Source: Enchytraeus crypticus | Lineage: Eukaryota; Annelida; Clitellata; Enchytraeida; Enchytraeidae | Direction of reading: 5' to 3' | Length of the DNA stretch: 64,000 bases | Assembly: GCA_905160935.1 (NCBI GenBank) | Contig: CAJHZI010000741.1 | Span: 2,485,001-2,549,000 of the forward strand | Part shown: positions 25,591 to 34,515 of the stretch, piece after piece | Layout: every line of letters begins with the position of its first letter | Numbering within the stretch: the stretch's first letter is position 1 | Translations under genes and position numbers: made by a program | Notes under the pieces: generated by a model | The model's input: the letters and a program-made list of their open reading frames with translations, nothing else | Databases searched by the model: none | Told to the model about the DNA's origin: nothing

Positions 25591-28500
25591 GTATTAAGAA
25601 ATAGGATGAAGAGTTGGACACGATGGACAGGACACATTATAAGGGGGAAGGTCCATCAAATGAGGTCCTAGAAAGCAGAATGGAAGGAAATAGAGGCAAA
25701 AGCAGACCGAGATGTTATTATTTAGGTATGTTAGATGATTTAAAGACCCACTCATACGTGGACATGAAGAGGAAAGCAGAAGACAGAAAAGAGTGGAGGC
25801 GATATATATCATGGACCTGATAGTAGGCAGTGCACTAAGATATATAAATATATCAATACACTGTGAGTCATAAAAAAACATGTGTGCAGTATTTCGTGCA
25901 CAACTTTGACAATTGTGAACCGATTTTGAAAATATTTTTAGAATTATAAAGAAGAAGAAAAGTATTAACCTTAAATCTAGTCTTTGCGACACTTTTGGTT
26001 TATTTTAGACAATAAGAGACGATTTTACAAACATAGTCTGTTTTTGTTGAAATTTTAAAATGGTGTTTCCTAATGACGATAACGCGCTAATAAAATAACT
26101 TGTATCTCTTAAAGGGTGATGGTGCACATTGGTTGATTGCCGAATTTCCAACAAAAAATGGATGCTGGGAGGGCTAGATTACTTACTAGAGAAATTAAAA
26201 CTGAAAAGAAGAAAATAAATAACGTGGACGAGTTGAAGCGAACGCCTGGTGGACGTTTGGCAAGACATGCAGCAATCTGTCATTAACAACACAAAAGATG
26301 AGTAGCGCAAGCGTTTCCGTGCTTGTATTCGCGACAAAGGAGGACATTTTGAGCATATGCTTTGACACTTGACAGTAGCTGTATTACACTGTTTGTTTCG
26401 TGTGTTTCATTGTTAGCTCAACTGGATTTGTAAACATTCTGTAGCAACTGATTTACTTAAACTGAATATTGTCAGTCGCGCATATTTTCAAGCACTGCTT
26501 CAACGCAAAAATAATAATTAACAGAGTCACTTAATGTTATTTTATAGCAAATGTTTTCCTGATTATACCTATGCAAGAAGTTAAAAAATCCGTTCACTAT
26601 TACAAAAGTTATGAGCGAGAGACTGCGCACATGATTTGACTCACATACTATCCGCGGTATAGTATCTTACCGACTTCGCCACTGACTCCAGCCATTGCGC
26701 ATTGTCAATCATTCAACGATTGATTGACGATTGACAATTTTTATTGTCACCATAATATATATATTAGGGTGACAATAAAAACTAAATTTTTTATTTTTAA
26801 TGCTCACACCCTCTAAATGTGTTCATTTCTATCCAAAAGTTATATAAAAATTTTTTATGAGAATAAATTCATATTTAGAGGTTGCACAACAGACTCAAAT
26901 ATTATATGTAATATGTGACCTACTTAATGAAAACACTGTCAATGATTAAAAGTTTTCTTGACTACCGTTGACTTGTTGGAGTTAGGATAATGCAATCTCT
27001 GATTCTCCACAATCTGTAAAAGGAACTGTTTCTGTTCTTCTTGATTAGTAAGCACTCCGTTGAACGATTGACAATGCGCAATGCCATGCTCAGCAGTGTC
27101 ATTCACGACCTTTAATTATCCTGCCTTTCTCGAGCTTTAATCTATACGTCATTAGTGTCCCATGTACTTGGATCTTCTTCTAGAAAATCCTGATCCATAT
27201 CTAGGCTATGAACAGCTTCCTGGTATTCCTTGTTACGAAATCAGATACCTTTTTCTTGGTAGTTTTATCGTCAAAAATAATTGTGCTTGGTAGTCACATG
27301 AACTTTCGCTTTCAAGCGCTCCTATCATGTCAACTTTTTCATCAAAGGGTAACATCTGCATAAAAAAAAACCAGTCCAATCAGAGTCTCACTTAAATACC
27401 ACAGATGGTTGGAGAAACTCTTCATTGCAGCCGATGCAATAGATTCATCCAAGGTCTTGTATGACAGGTCGTTGCATGGAGCTGATGTTGGACACTGGAA
27501 GGTAAACTACTCTTTAAAATACACCTTGATCACAAAAATGTTGAATTGATGGAGTCCTATGAGTTCTCGCTCTGTCAGCTTAAACTGAGAATGGAAGAGA
27601 AAATTCTTCAGAGAGTATATCAGCTTGACCATCCACCTTGCCTGATGTACAGCACCAGGTTGATGAATTGTGACATCTCCCAAACTTTCAGCTCCAAGAA
27701 GGAGTTGAGACAGCTGAAGAAGCTCTCTATAGTCATCATACGGTTGCAACTGAGATAGCTGCCACGATATGAATGCGAGAAGATCGTTCTTGTCCGATTC
27801 TAACTCAGCAGCGATATGACGATCGGCTACTCCACTTTCAAACTCGTGCCTCTCAATGGAAGTCCAGAAGTCTGCAAATCTCTAAGCCCAACAAAATCGA
27901 TAAGCCCAACACAACTTCATTAGAGCTGCTACCTTGATTCATTTCCTAGATGTTGCTGCTGCTACTACTCTGTTGAACAGGTTGTGACTTAATTCTTGAT
28001 CGATTTTCTTCTTTTCTCTGTCTCGCTTGAAGTAAAGGCATCTCTTTCTAGACGACGGACTTCTTGCTTAGCCATTTTAGTGTGGACTGGAACCAATCAC
28101 CCCTTCTCCCATTGAGCAAGCAGAAACTGTCTGTCTTCTTCAATCTTTATCAAAGTCAAAGTGTCTGGGTGTGTACAATCAAAAAGATCATCAAAGGTTT
28201 GAGCAACCTGTCTTCCTTACCTTGCTGCACTTCGGTTCTGCGTGCAGCACTTTTCTTGAATTCCTGCCACATGGAATGTGTTTTATCTTGTTTACAATAT
28301 GACATTCTTATATCGTTTGTATCTTTGCTTTCTCCCAAAAGACACAAATTTCTCCAGCAGCGTTGGTTGCACTGTCTTGAATTGTTCTCTTATCTTTACT
28401 AAGATGATGAAAGAAGCGTTGTAAAGCCTGTTTATTTGAAGTGAGCTTTGATCCTGTAATCTCCAGCATAGTACTACACACCAGCCAAATACCTGTCTTT

Positions 28501-29005
28501 TTTCTTTGTTTTAACTTTGTAACTAGCAATCTCGCAGCAACTATCTTAGAAACACTGAAAATCTATATAGATGACATTTGATTTAGACTACTTAAGTAAA
28601 CAATATGAGCAAAAATACAAGAAATTAACTCAATAGATAGTTGTTAGTTTTGTTAAACTTAATCTCTATGTATCTTAATTGAATTTTAATTTATTCAATA
28701 AATAACAAATAAACTTTGAATACTAAGTAAAACGCCACAATAGCTGGATAATAGTTGAAAACTTCAGCGGTCTTGTGCAACCTCTCAACCAAATCAACCA
28801 AATTTTTATTACTCATTTGTACCAAAATGAAGAAACTAAGAGGGTGTGAGTGATAAAAATACAAAAAAAAATTTTCCCATGTATTTCAACCAAATCAACC
28901 AAATTTTTATTACTCATTTGTACCAAAATGAAGAAACTAAGAGGGTGTGAGTGATAAAAATACAAAAAAAAATTTTCCCATGTATTTCATTGTCACCCTA
29001 ATATA

Positions 29006-29075
<70 letters not shown>

Positions 29076-30842
29076 CATATATTATACATATACCTACATT
29101 ATACAAGGCAACCAATTCTAAGAAAATATAAAACAATTATAGCCTACATTCCATAATTAAAGAATTAAACTGCTAATTTATAAAAATGACAAGATATTAC
29201 CTTCATAACTTTCTGAGCCCTCAATTTTCGCCACTTTGGATCATAATGCTTTCCACTATTCTGTGACGATGATAGGGATAAAAAGCAAACTGGAATCATC
29301 TGTAATCCTGCATCTCTGAGTGCCTGAAATATTATAAATAAATTACCCTTAGCACTTCAGGTATGAGACGCTGCTTAGTAAATGATACAAAATTGTAAAC
29401 ATTGCCATTTACATATTCTAAGTACATGTATTTATGTATCTATTTAAAAATAGAGACATAAGATGTTTCGAAATAAATCTTAAACTCTGAAAGAAGATAA
29501 AGCATCAAATTTATAATCTCATATAGTACAATGATTGTAATCTCTAGTGAATAAACGTAAAAAATTCAGTATTCTAATAGCTCAATCAATCAATTTTATA
29601 CAATGCTCCTATATGATGTAATTGTATCAAATGTATTAGGCATGTATATGTCTATTTTTTTTATTTTTTTCGGATCCCATGTTCCTTGGATTACTTGTCC
29701 TATTTTATTGAATTTTCATGTTTCATGTAATTATAAATTTTTAAAATATAAATATTTAATACCTCTATTAAACTTGAACTATTATATATTTAATTCATGA
29801 AGTAGAGATAACATTTTTCTTGTGTTGTGTCCGAGCTACCGAAGAATAGATCAACATGGACTGCACATGTCGTAAAATGAGACTAAGCAAACTAAGGTCC
29901 AAACCAACATCAGAAGGGAATGAGAAATAAGTACACTTAATAGCAATGAGGGGGGGATTTAGCGCACTCAGTTAAGCTGCACGTCAGTTGAATGAAGTAA
30001 AGCCACGCTGCACGCGGTTAGTAAATTGTGGGCGACCACTTTGGAAGACCGCATGTAGACAGCCTTGAAAGTAAAACAATCCCCAGGGCATTGGAGGTTA
30101 TTCTTAAATCCGCGCCGGCTGCTATTGTAGCGCCAACAAAAGGCAACGATTACTAATAACCATGGAAAGGAATGGAGGAAATAACGAAAACTACAAAAAC
30201 AGAAACTTAAGAAAGGAAACACTGTAAACACATGCGGTATGTCATGTGTGTAACTATACGCAATAAAAAATTTAAAAAAGAGAAATGAGAAATAAGTACA
30301 CTTTAATCAAGCATTAAAAAATGATATAGCAAAGCTATATAATACATTTATTTAGTCTTGCACGGGGTGATAGTTACAATTTTGCACAAAATCATGATCG
30401 GTAGCAGAGGGTTAAAGAGGCCGCTCTAAAATTTTATTGGGTATGAAAAGTGATAGATATCAACCTAGTTGATCATTTCACTATAGTGCGTGTTTACTCT
30501 CTTTCTAGAACTACGGAATGACGTCGTACAGAGTCTTGATTGATTGATAACTTTTTTGCATAACTGATAGGTAGCCAACTACATGTATACGAGATATTGT
30601 GCACCTTCTTTGATTGCTTAGTACGTGCGTTACTGGACGTATTGAGCCTTATTGAAAATTTTAAAAAATTCCCTCACATTCGACAAAAAGAATATAAATT
30701 TTAACAGATAACAAACTACAAAATAGATATTATCTAACAGAAATAGAATCAAAGAGATTTAAATATTAGTAAGCGAAAAATTATAAAAACGTACCGGATG
30801 AAGTAACAGTCCGGGTTTTCGTAGAGAAATCCGTGGAAGCAT
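19141..30842 (-). CDS. MRPL45: Mitochondrial large-subunit ribosomal protein mL45, 8 exons
   Basis: Complete gene on the minus strand. Exons in reading order: 30842-30795, 29323-29201, 24888-24753, 24311-24247, 23391-23240, 22435-22381, 21512-21363, 19455-19141. All junctions are GT/AG with consistent phases; the product is about 347 aa (human protein about 306). Landmarks: an Arg-rich N-terminus ([16 protein letters not shown]) fitting a mitochondrial targeting peptide, [104 protein letters not shown] and [18 protein letters not shown]. mL45 belongs to the Tim44/MBA1-like fold and sits at the polypeptide exit of the mitoribosome. The C-terminal 50 or so residues are an acidic tail. An AATAAA lies near 19066-19071 in minus orientation. 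The intron between exons 2 and 3 holds three mobile elements. Donors of exons 3 and 5 and the acceptor of exon 7 lie in tandem repeats. Confidence 0.95.
19463..19925 (-). repeat. SINE-C copy split by a LINE-A-tailed insertion, abutting an MRPL45 acceptor
   Basis: The SINE-C sequence starts within about 6 nt of the acceptor of the last MRPL45 exon (19456-19457), continues to 19492, is interrupted by 19493-19646, and resumes to the tRNA-like head (gggattcgaaccaacgag near 19779). The upstream intron side of that acceptor, including any branch site, is therefore SINE-derived. Confidence 0.8.
19493..19646 (+). mobile_element. 154-bp composite SINE insertion with perfect 14-bp target duplication
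   Basis: The insert begins gaaagggcattcggttggtg and ends in a GAT-repeat tail. It is flanked on both sides by tagtgaaatgatca (19479-19492 and 19647-19660), which occurs once at the homologous place in the SINE-C copy at 11270-11500. This proves a retrotransposition event into a pre-existing SINE. Confidence 0.9.
20041..20300 (-). repeat. LINE-C 3' end with (AAT)n tail, reverse orientation
   Basis: A clean AAT run at about 20048-20100 leads into acaattagagtgctacagtc and the LINE-C 3' UTR. In the element's own orientation this is a 3' end with an ATT-repeat tail. It lies in the last MRPL45 intron. Confidence 0.75.
20795..21096 (+). repeat. Composite SINE / LINE-A end with GAT tail
   Basis: Starts near gcacgtgtcgcagaaggcga, contains gcattcggttgttgagcgct, then a LINE-A coding remnant (agagagaggtagaccacaat) and the tail aagctgggatttaaggg plus GAT repeats. 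This is the only copy here in which the SINE block and the LINE-A coding remnant adjoin. Confidence 0.7.
21094..21262. repeat. (TA)n tract, cruciform-prone
   Basis: Long TA run with interspersed tacatgta words (about 21165-21225) that make it self-complementary. It starts at the GAT tail of the preceding LINE-A copy. A further LINE-A tail (cctggctaagctgggattaa plus GAT run) follows at 21280-21338. Confidence 0.9.
21513..21676 (-). repeat. 32-bp minisatellite carrying the MRPL45 exon 7 acceptor
   Basis: About five copies of a 32-nt unit in minus orientation, each ending in gatggatgtgtag followed by GA. The copy nearest the exon supplies the real acceptor (AG at 21514-21513, then GAGATGACG). 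From a decoy acceptor the reading is GAT GAG TGC TAG, an immediate stop. Confidence 0.9.
21843..21910 (+). repeat. Truncated tRNA-like SINE head
   Basis: Contains a box A-like tggcgcagttggtagagag and a stem-loop, but no box B (ggttcga...) follows. Interpreted as a truncated SINE head rather than a tRNA gene. Confidence 0.45.
21911..22380. other. MRPL45 intron sequence, AT-rich, nothing recognised
   Basis: No repeat family or exon recognised between the tRNA-like fragment and exon 6. Confidence 0.4.
22704..22982. repeat. (TA)n and (CA)n tracts
   Basis: Almost continuous TA repeats with tatacacaca and acacacac stretches. Several internal atatacatatat words allow hairpins. It is intronic in MRPL45. 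Confidence 0.95.
23121..23239 (-). repeat. GAT microsatellite with a second copy of the MRPL45 exon 5 donor
   Basis: The exon 5 end plus donor (plus strand ctaacttcatgagcag at 23235-23250) is copied 70 nt further into the intron as ttaacttcatgagcag (about 23165-23180). GAT tracts lie between and beyond the two. The decoy donor would end the exon in another phase, so it would shift the frame into exon 6. Confidence 0.8.
23440..23545. repeat. (GA)n tract
   Basis: GA/GGGA repeats upstream of MRPL45 exon 5. No LINE-B sequence was found beside it, so it is called a plain microsatellite. Confidence 0.9.
24577..24752 (-). repeat. 33-bp minisatellite carrying the MRPL45 exon 3 donor
   Basis: Six donors stand 33 nt apart (plus-strand word ctactcactagtactggc at 24580, 24613, 24646, 24679, 24712 and 24745). 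The copy at 24745 is the functional exon 3 donor; the other five are intronic decoys. Each unit includes the last exon bases (CATCATCATTGCCAGTACTA in minus orientation) and a strong GTGAGT. Continuing past any donor reads S-E-stop (AGT GAG TAG). Confidence 0.95.
24905..25030 (-). repeat. LINE-C 3' end fragment, reverse orientation
   Basis: Begins acaaccattagagtgctact and contains gacaacatcgggcacttagg and aaaaacggtgcaaaccc, in the same order as the other reverse LINE-C copies. Confidence 0.6.
25595..25830 (+). mobile_element. LINE-B C-terminal fragment
   Basis: Plus strand reads [15 protein letters not shown] and, after a frame change, [35 protein letters not shown] and RRYISWT, then catggacctgatagtaggca. 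It has the same order as the copies at 9190 and 50880. It lies in the large MRPL45 intron and ends just before the mariner-like remnant. Confidence 0.75.
25859..26648 (+). mobile_element. Internally deleted mariner/Tc1-like transposon with long TIRs
   Basis: Flanking TA at 25857 and 26649. The left terminus (tgtgagtcataaa...catgtgtgcagt...gtgaaccgattttga) pairs with the inverted right terminus (tgtgagtcaaatcatgtgcgcagt...gtgaacggatttttt), giving TIRs of roughly 65 nt. The plus strand from 26060 reads [30 protein letters not shown], the start of the N-terminal helix-turn-helix domain of mariner-like transposases. The end (about 26215-26360) reads VWQDMQQSV-like and [10 protein letters not shown]-terminal sequence after frame changes. 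The catalytic DDE/D middle is missing. It is a non-autonomous, dead copy. Confidence 0.75.
26650..26763. repeat. SINE-E fragment and an inverted end of the neighbouring TIR element
   Basis: Positions 26655-26697 match the tRNA-like SINE-E head in reverse orientation (cttaccgacttcgccactga). Positions 26698-26753 then match inner and terminal sequence of the 26764-29001 transposon in the opposite orientation, ending tttttattgtcacc. Two element ends therefore stand head to head around a TA run. Confidence 0.55.
26764..29001 (-). mobile_element. 2.2-kb TIR DNA transposon of unassigned family with a decayed gene
   Basis: The termini are inverted: left ttagggtgacaataaaaa, right inverse ttagggtgacaatgaaata. 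Both are followed by a second shared block (ctcacaccctct). TA-rich flanks suggest a TA or TATA target. The right end contains a tandem duplication of about 91 nt (about 28796-28886 and 28887-28978). The minus strand holds a broken gene. In order it reads [81 protein letters not shown] and, near the left end, VVNDTAEH and [18 protein letters not shown]. These resemble a repeat-associated uncharacterised animal protein family as I remember it. Stops and frame changes show it is inactive. Confidence 0.7.
28990..29075. repeat. (TA)n tract at the right end of the TIR element
   Basis: TA dinucleotide run just outside the right terminus. A matching short TA run lies at the left terminus, and another isolated TA run is at 25558-25590. 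Confidence 0.9.
29324..30794. other. First MRPL45 intron; repeat fragments
   Basis: Contains the head part of the composite SINE in forward orientation (about 29820-29935, gaagaatagatcaacatgga), a GC-richer block at 29945-30240 of unknown origin, and a reverse SINE-C end at 30463-30500 (tgatcatttcactatagtgc). No conserved coding sequence was seen. Confidence 0.5.
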
Positions 30843-31800
30843 TTTATTCAATTATTATTATCCTTGACCTTAAGTTTGTTTGTTTACATCGGTCTTACTT
30901 CACGCACCTTCTTTAGACTTGCGGTTCTTACTTGAGAAATGATATGTCATAAATACGGCGAATAATACACAGTATTACATTAATAACCAAAGATGATAAT
31001 AACACACATTATAGTGAAATGAGCAACAATGTTGATATCTACCACTGTCAATAATACATGTTAAATCCGTTAGGTAATTTAATCCATTTTCCGTATAACC
31101 ATTTCTATCCTAACAGTAGTAGTTAAGAACAACAACATCGAACACTTTGGAACCAAATCAAAACCGATGAGCAGCATTTGGGTGGTCCATAAACGGTGCG
31201 CGCCAAAATCCTGGAGTAAATAGTCAGTAGTAGTAGTGTGTAGTTAGTCCTGTCACAACTTTCTATATCACAATTATGTTGAAATTGCTGATTAACTAGA
31301 TATGAATATACTTGCCTATTACCCAACATGAAACTCTGCAAGTAATATGTCATAAAAAAGATGTGTTGTATGCGGATTGCAGATTAGCCTCTGTAGGATT
31401 GATCAAACTTATATGATGCGTTTTGTAAAGTGCGCATTATTTAAAATTAGTTAGCAAGCAGAAATAACTGACAGGAAATTGAAAGCTTTATTAGAAATTA
31501 GAGATTTATTATTTATGATTTTTACGCAGTATGCTAAATGCATCTCAATGCTTAGGAGAACAGGCGTTTTCTTTTGGAAAATAAATGTTATATCCTTCCG
31601 GTATAAATAGGCATAATAGGAAAAGCTATACAGGTATATCATTAATTAAAGCCAAGATAAACTATCAGTTTTTTCTTTTAACAGGAGCAAGTCATAATAT
31701 TACTGAGAGATCAGCTTTATTTCTCTCAAAGAGGACAAATCTGCACACTGGAGGACAGATTGATAAACAGCTATACAGTATACACAGCGTCGCTTCCAAG
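30843..31800. other. Spacer upstream of MRPL45
   Basis: Holds a SINE-C fragment (about 31005-31110) and a reverse LINE-C 3' end (about 31130-31215, aacatcgaacactttggaac). The MRPL45 promoter should lie just above 30843, but I see no clear core promoter element. The rest is AT-rich with no recognised exon. Confidence 0.4.
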
Positions 31801-31804
31801 TTGA

Positions 31805-32230
31805 CGTGTTAAACGAGGCTATGGTTTCAAGGCTGGAAAGGCATTTGATTAAAAAGTATACCATCACTGCAATAGCTGCATGTTTGTAATCTCAAACTAC
31901 AAACCAAGACACGATTGTAATAAAAAAACTTCCTCTTTGCAATCCTAGCTGTCTCGGTTTGTAGCTTAAGATTACAAGTATGCAGACAAGAATACAAGTA
32001 AGTATTAACATAGCATTGGTGAGGTACTGTTTAATCAAATGCCCTTCTAACCTCTCAACCACAGCCTTTTTTACCAGTTGATAAGTTAAAAAGAGACCAC
32101 GGTCGGAAGGCTTATGACATTTGATTATATAGTATACCACCACTGCTATGTCTGCATGCTTATAATCTTAAACCAAAGACAAAACAGGATTGTAATAAAA
32201 ATCAAGACAAACCGAAACATGACTGTGTAA
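31805..32230. repeat. Imperfect long inverted repeat with a third direct copy (MITE-like)
   Basis: A block with gcatgtttgtaatctcaaac and aaccaagacacgattgtaat (31880-31920) is repeated inverted at 31935-31985 (gtagcttaagattacaagta). A third, direct copy sits at about 32110-32200 (gcatgcttataatcttaaac). The outer arms also pair (aaaggcatttgattaaa versus the inverse at about 32030-32050). It is non-coding. Confidence 0.6.
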
Positions 32231-32424
32231 ATGAAATGTCTTGTTGAGGTGTTCAATTAACGACATACAAAAACAAGCACATCATTACAACGAAATAGTA
32301 ACATTTGAAATAGTTTTAAGTTACAGAAATAATATACGCATACATGTATGTTTAAAAATAGATAAAAGATTGTAATACGAAAGTAAAGTACTGAATACAA
32401 ATATCTATACATATAATGTCATCC

Positions 32425-32820
32425 TCATCTTCCCTTGAATCCCAGTTTAACCAGGGTCGGGATACGAATAGACTTTCTCCAGTCCTCCCTGTCCCACACC
32501 ATATCAACTGTCAATCCCCTATTTTTCATGTCCTTCAAAATTACCGCTTCCCATGTCAATTGTGGTCTACCTCTCTCTAGCTTAACGTCCATTTCTTCCC
32601 TCCAAACTCTCTCTAATACATCCTCATCTGCCTTTCTCACAATATGCCCATACCATCTCAATCTTGACTGAGCCAACCTATCACCGATCCCCTCAACATT
32701 CAAATTCATTCTCACATATTCATTTTCCATTCGGTACTTCCTAGTTTTTTCACACATTAGACGTAACATTCTCATTTCTGCCGCATGCAAACTCTGTAAA
32801 TGTTCCCTATGCATACAATG
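32425..32820 (-). mobile_element. LINE-A (RTE-like) C-terminal coding fragment
   Basis: Minus strand, open for 129 codons: a start resembling HREHLQSLHAAEMRMLRLMC, then [60 protein letters not shown] and TLVKLGFKG. This is the C-terminal region of RTE/BovB-like non-LTR retrotransposon proteins. The RT domain itself is absent (5' truncation). Its end (aactgggattcaagggaag) is the tail shared by all LINE-A and composite SINE copies, which ties the GAT microsatellites to this element. Confidence 0.85.
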
Positions 32821-34000
32821 TCATAACAAAATAAAACAGTCACAGTAGAGAATAAACTTCATAAACATATTTCAATCATCAGCTATCAAATGTCATATTT
32901 TGAACATAATTACTAACAAATTTAAGAAGCTCTGACCACTCCAGATATATAAAAAACAGTAATGACATTCTGTCAATCAAAATAGAAGAAACACCGACAG
33001 TTAAATCAAATTAGTTTGATAGTTCACTGACAGAACGGAATCTATTTAGCTCTTTACTGAGTTCTTTCTAGATTATGGCCTAACTTGCGCATAATTATAA
33101 CAATATTCATAATTTTAGCATAATTCTAGTTGAACTGGCTTTCAAGGGAAGATGATGATGATTCTGAATATTGTTAAGTTGCTTACTAACTTAGTTAACT
33201 TATTAATCATTAGAAGTATATTAACCCATTACTATGCAGTAATTCAACAGAAACAGTCAACACAAACTGCAGAACGGTAATTAGATAAATAATAATAACC
33301 TCCAACAATTTCTACAGCGGTGTCACGGCCGGTGTCCGGTCTTCGAGACTGCTTTACAGGTTCCTAGCAGGTTATTGTTAATCCTTTCCACAGTTAATCA
33401 TATCTTTGCTGTTGATAGCGCCAATTGGCAGCAAGCTCTGATACAAGATTAACCTTCCATGGACCCAAGGGGATATCCATCATTTGTTGACTGACCTGGG
33501 CTTTGAACGCAGGCACTTGTATCTGAGGTGAACACTCTAACCATTACGCCATATCCACTCCCCAGATGGACGGGAGCGATACTTTTAACTTCTGCCACCA
33601 CAAATGGGACCACCAACTGCACATACAAAAGATTACCGAGCCCCCCCACCACTCTACCAATCTCTCAAATTATGGATCATAAATTTGTTATTAACAAGGA
33701 GGTCAGTTTGATCATATACTCCTATTTTTTACGATGGCTTTTCTTTACCATTTAATTTCTGTACAAATTGCATGGAATATAGTATATAAGTTTGAGTTTT
33801 TCTTTACCATTAATACTGTAAACTTTGTATGGAATATAGAATAGAATAAATGTAGTTTTATCTCCTTGCTAAAGTCGTCAGAAATCTTGCATACTGCCTT
33901 CAGAACTGGTCAAAGGCAAGATATGCTTAGTTCACTAGTGAGAATTCACTTTTACTTTGCAAAACAAGTTCAATTACTCAGAGAGATTCAACCAGTTCAG
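32821..34000. other. Spacer with LINE-A tail and a tRNA-like SINE
   Basis: LINE-A tail with GAT run at 33125-33163. A tRNA-like SINE head in reverse orientation lies at about 33440-33560; its complement has box A tggcgtaatggttagagtg and box B gttcaaagccc. The rest is AT-rich without a recognised exon. Confidence 0.55.
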
Positions 34001-34039
34001 GGCTTTTCATATCTACTGCAATAGTTCATCTGTACTCAG

Positions 34040-34515
34040 TAAGTGCACTTGCACTGTTACAGAATTCACTTGTACCGCTAGAGTTCACTTGTATTGCAGA
34101 AACCATTTGTGCAGCAAGAGTTCACTTGTACTGCTAGAGTTCACTTGCACTGCTGGAGTTTACTTGCACTGCTAGAGTTCACTTGCACTGGTAGAGTTCT
34201 CTTGTACTGCTAGAGTTCACTTGTATTGCAGAAATAATTTGTGCAGCAAGAGTTCATTTGTACTGCTAGAGTTCACTTGCACTGCTGGAGTTCACTTGCA
34301 CTGCTGGAGTTCACTTGCACTGCTTGAGTTCTCTTGTACTGCTAGAGTTCACTTGCACTGCTTGAGTTCACTTGCACTGGTAGAGTTCACATGCACTGCT
34401 AGAGTTCACTTGCCTTGCTAGAGTTCACTTGCACTGCTAGAGTTCAATTGTACTGCTAGAGTTCACTTGCACTGCTAGAGTTCACTTGCACTGCTAGAGT
34501 TCACTTGTACTGTGA
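34040..34515 (-). repeat. 19-bp minisatellite that contains the MED22 stop codon
   Basis: About 25 copies of agttcacttgcactgctag (plus strand) run to the end of the MED22 coding region. The last codons of MED22 (CAG TAC AAG TGA, 34512-34501) are one unit of the array, so the coding end, stop codon and proximal 3' UTR are all made of repeat DNA. Every unit read in that frame has TGA. Confidence 0.9.

Noticed and set aside
25594-25992. 132-codon minus-strand ORF
   Set aside because: It is antisense to a LINE-B fragment and the mariner-like terminus; no family match and no start context.
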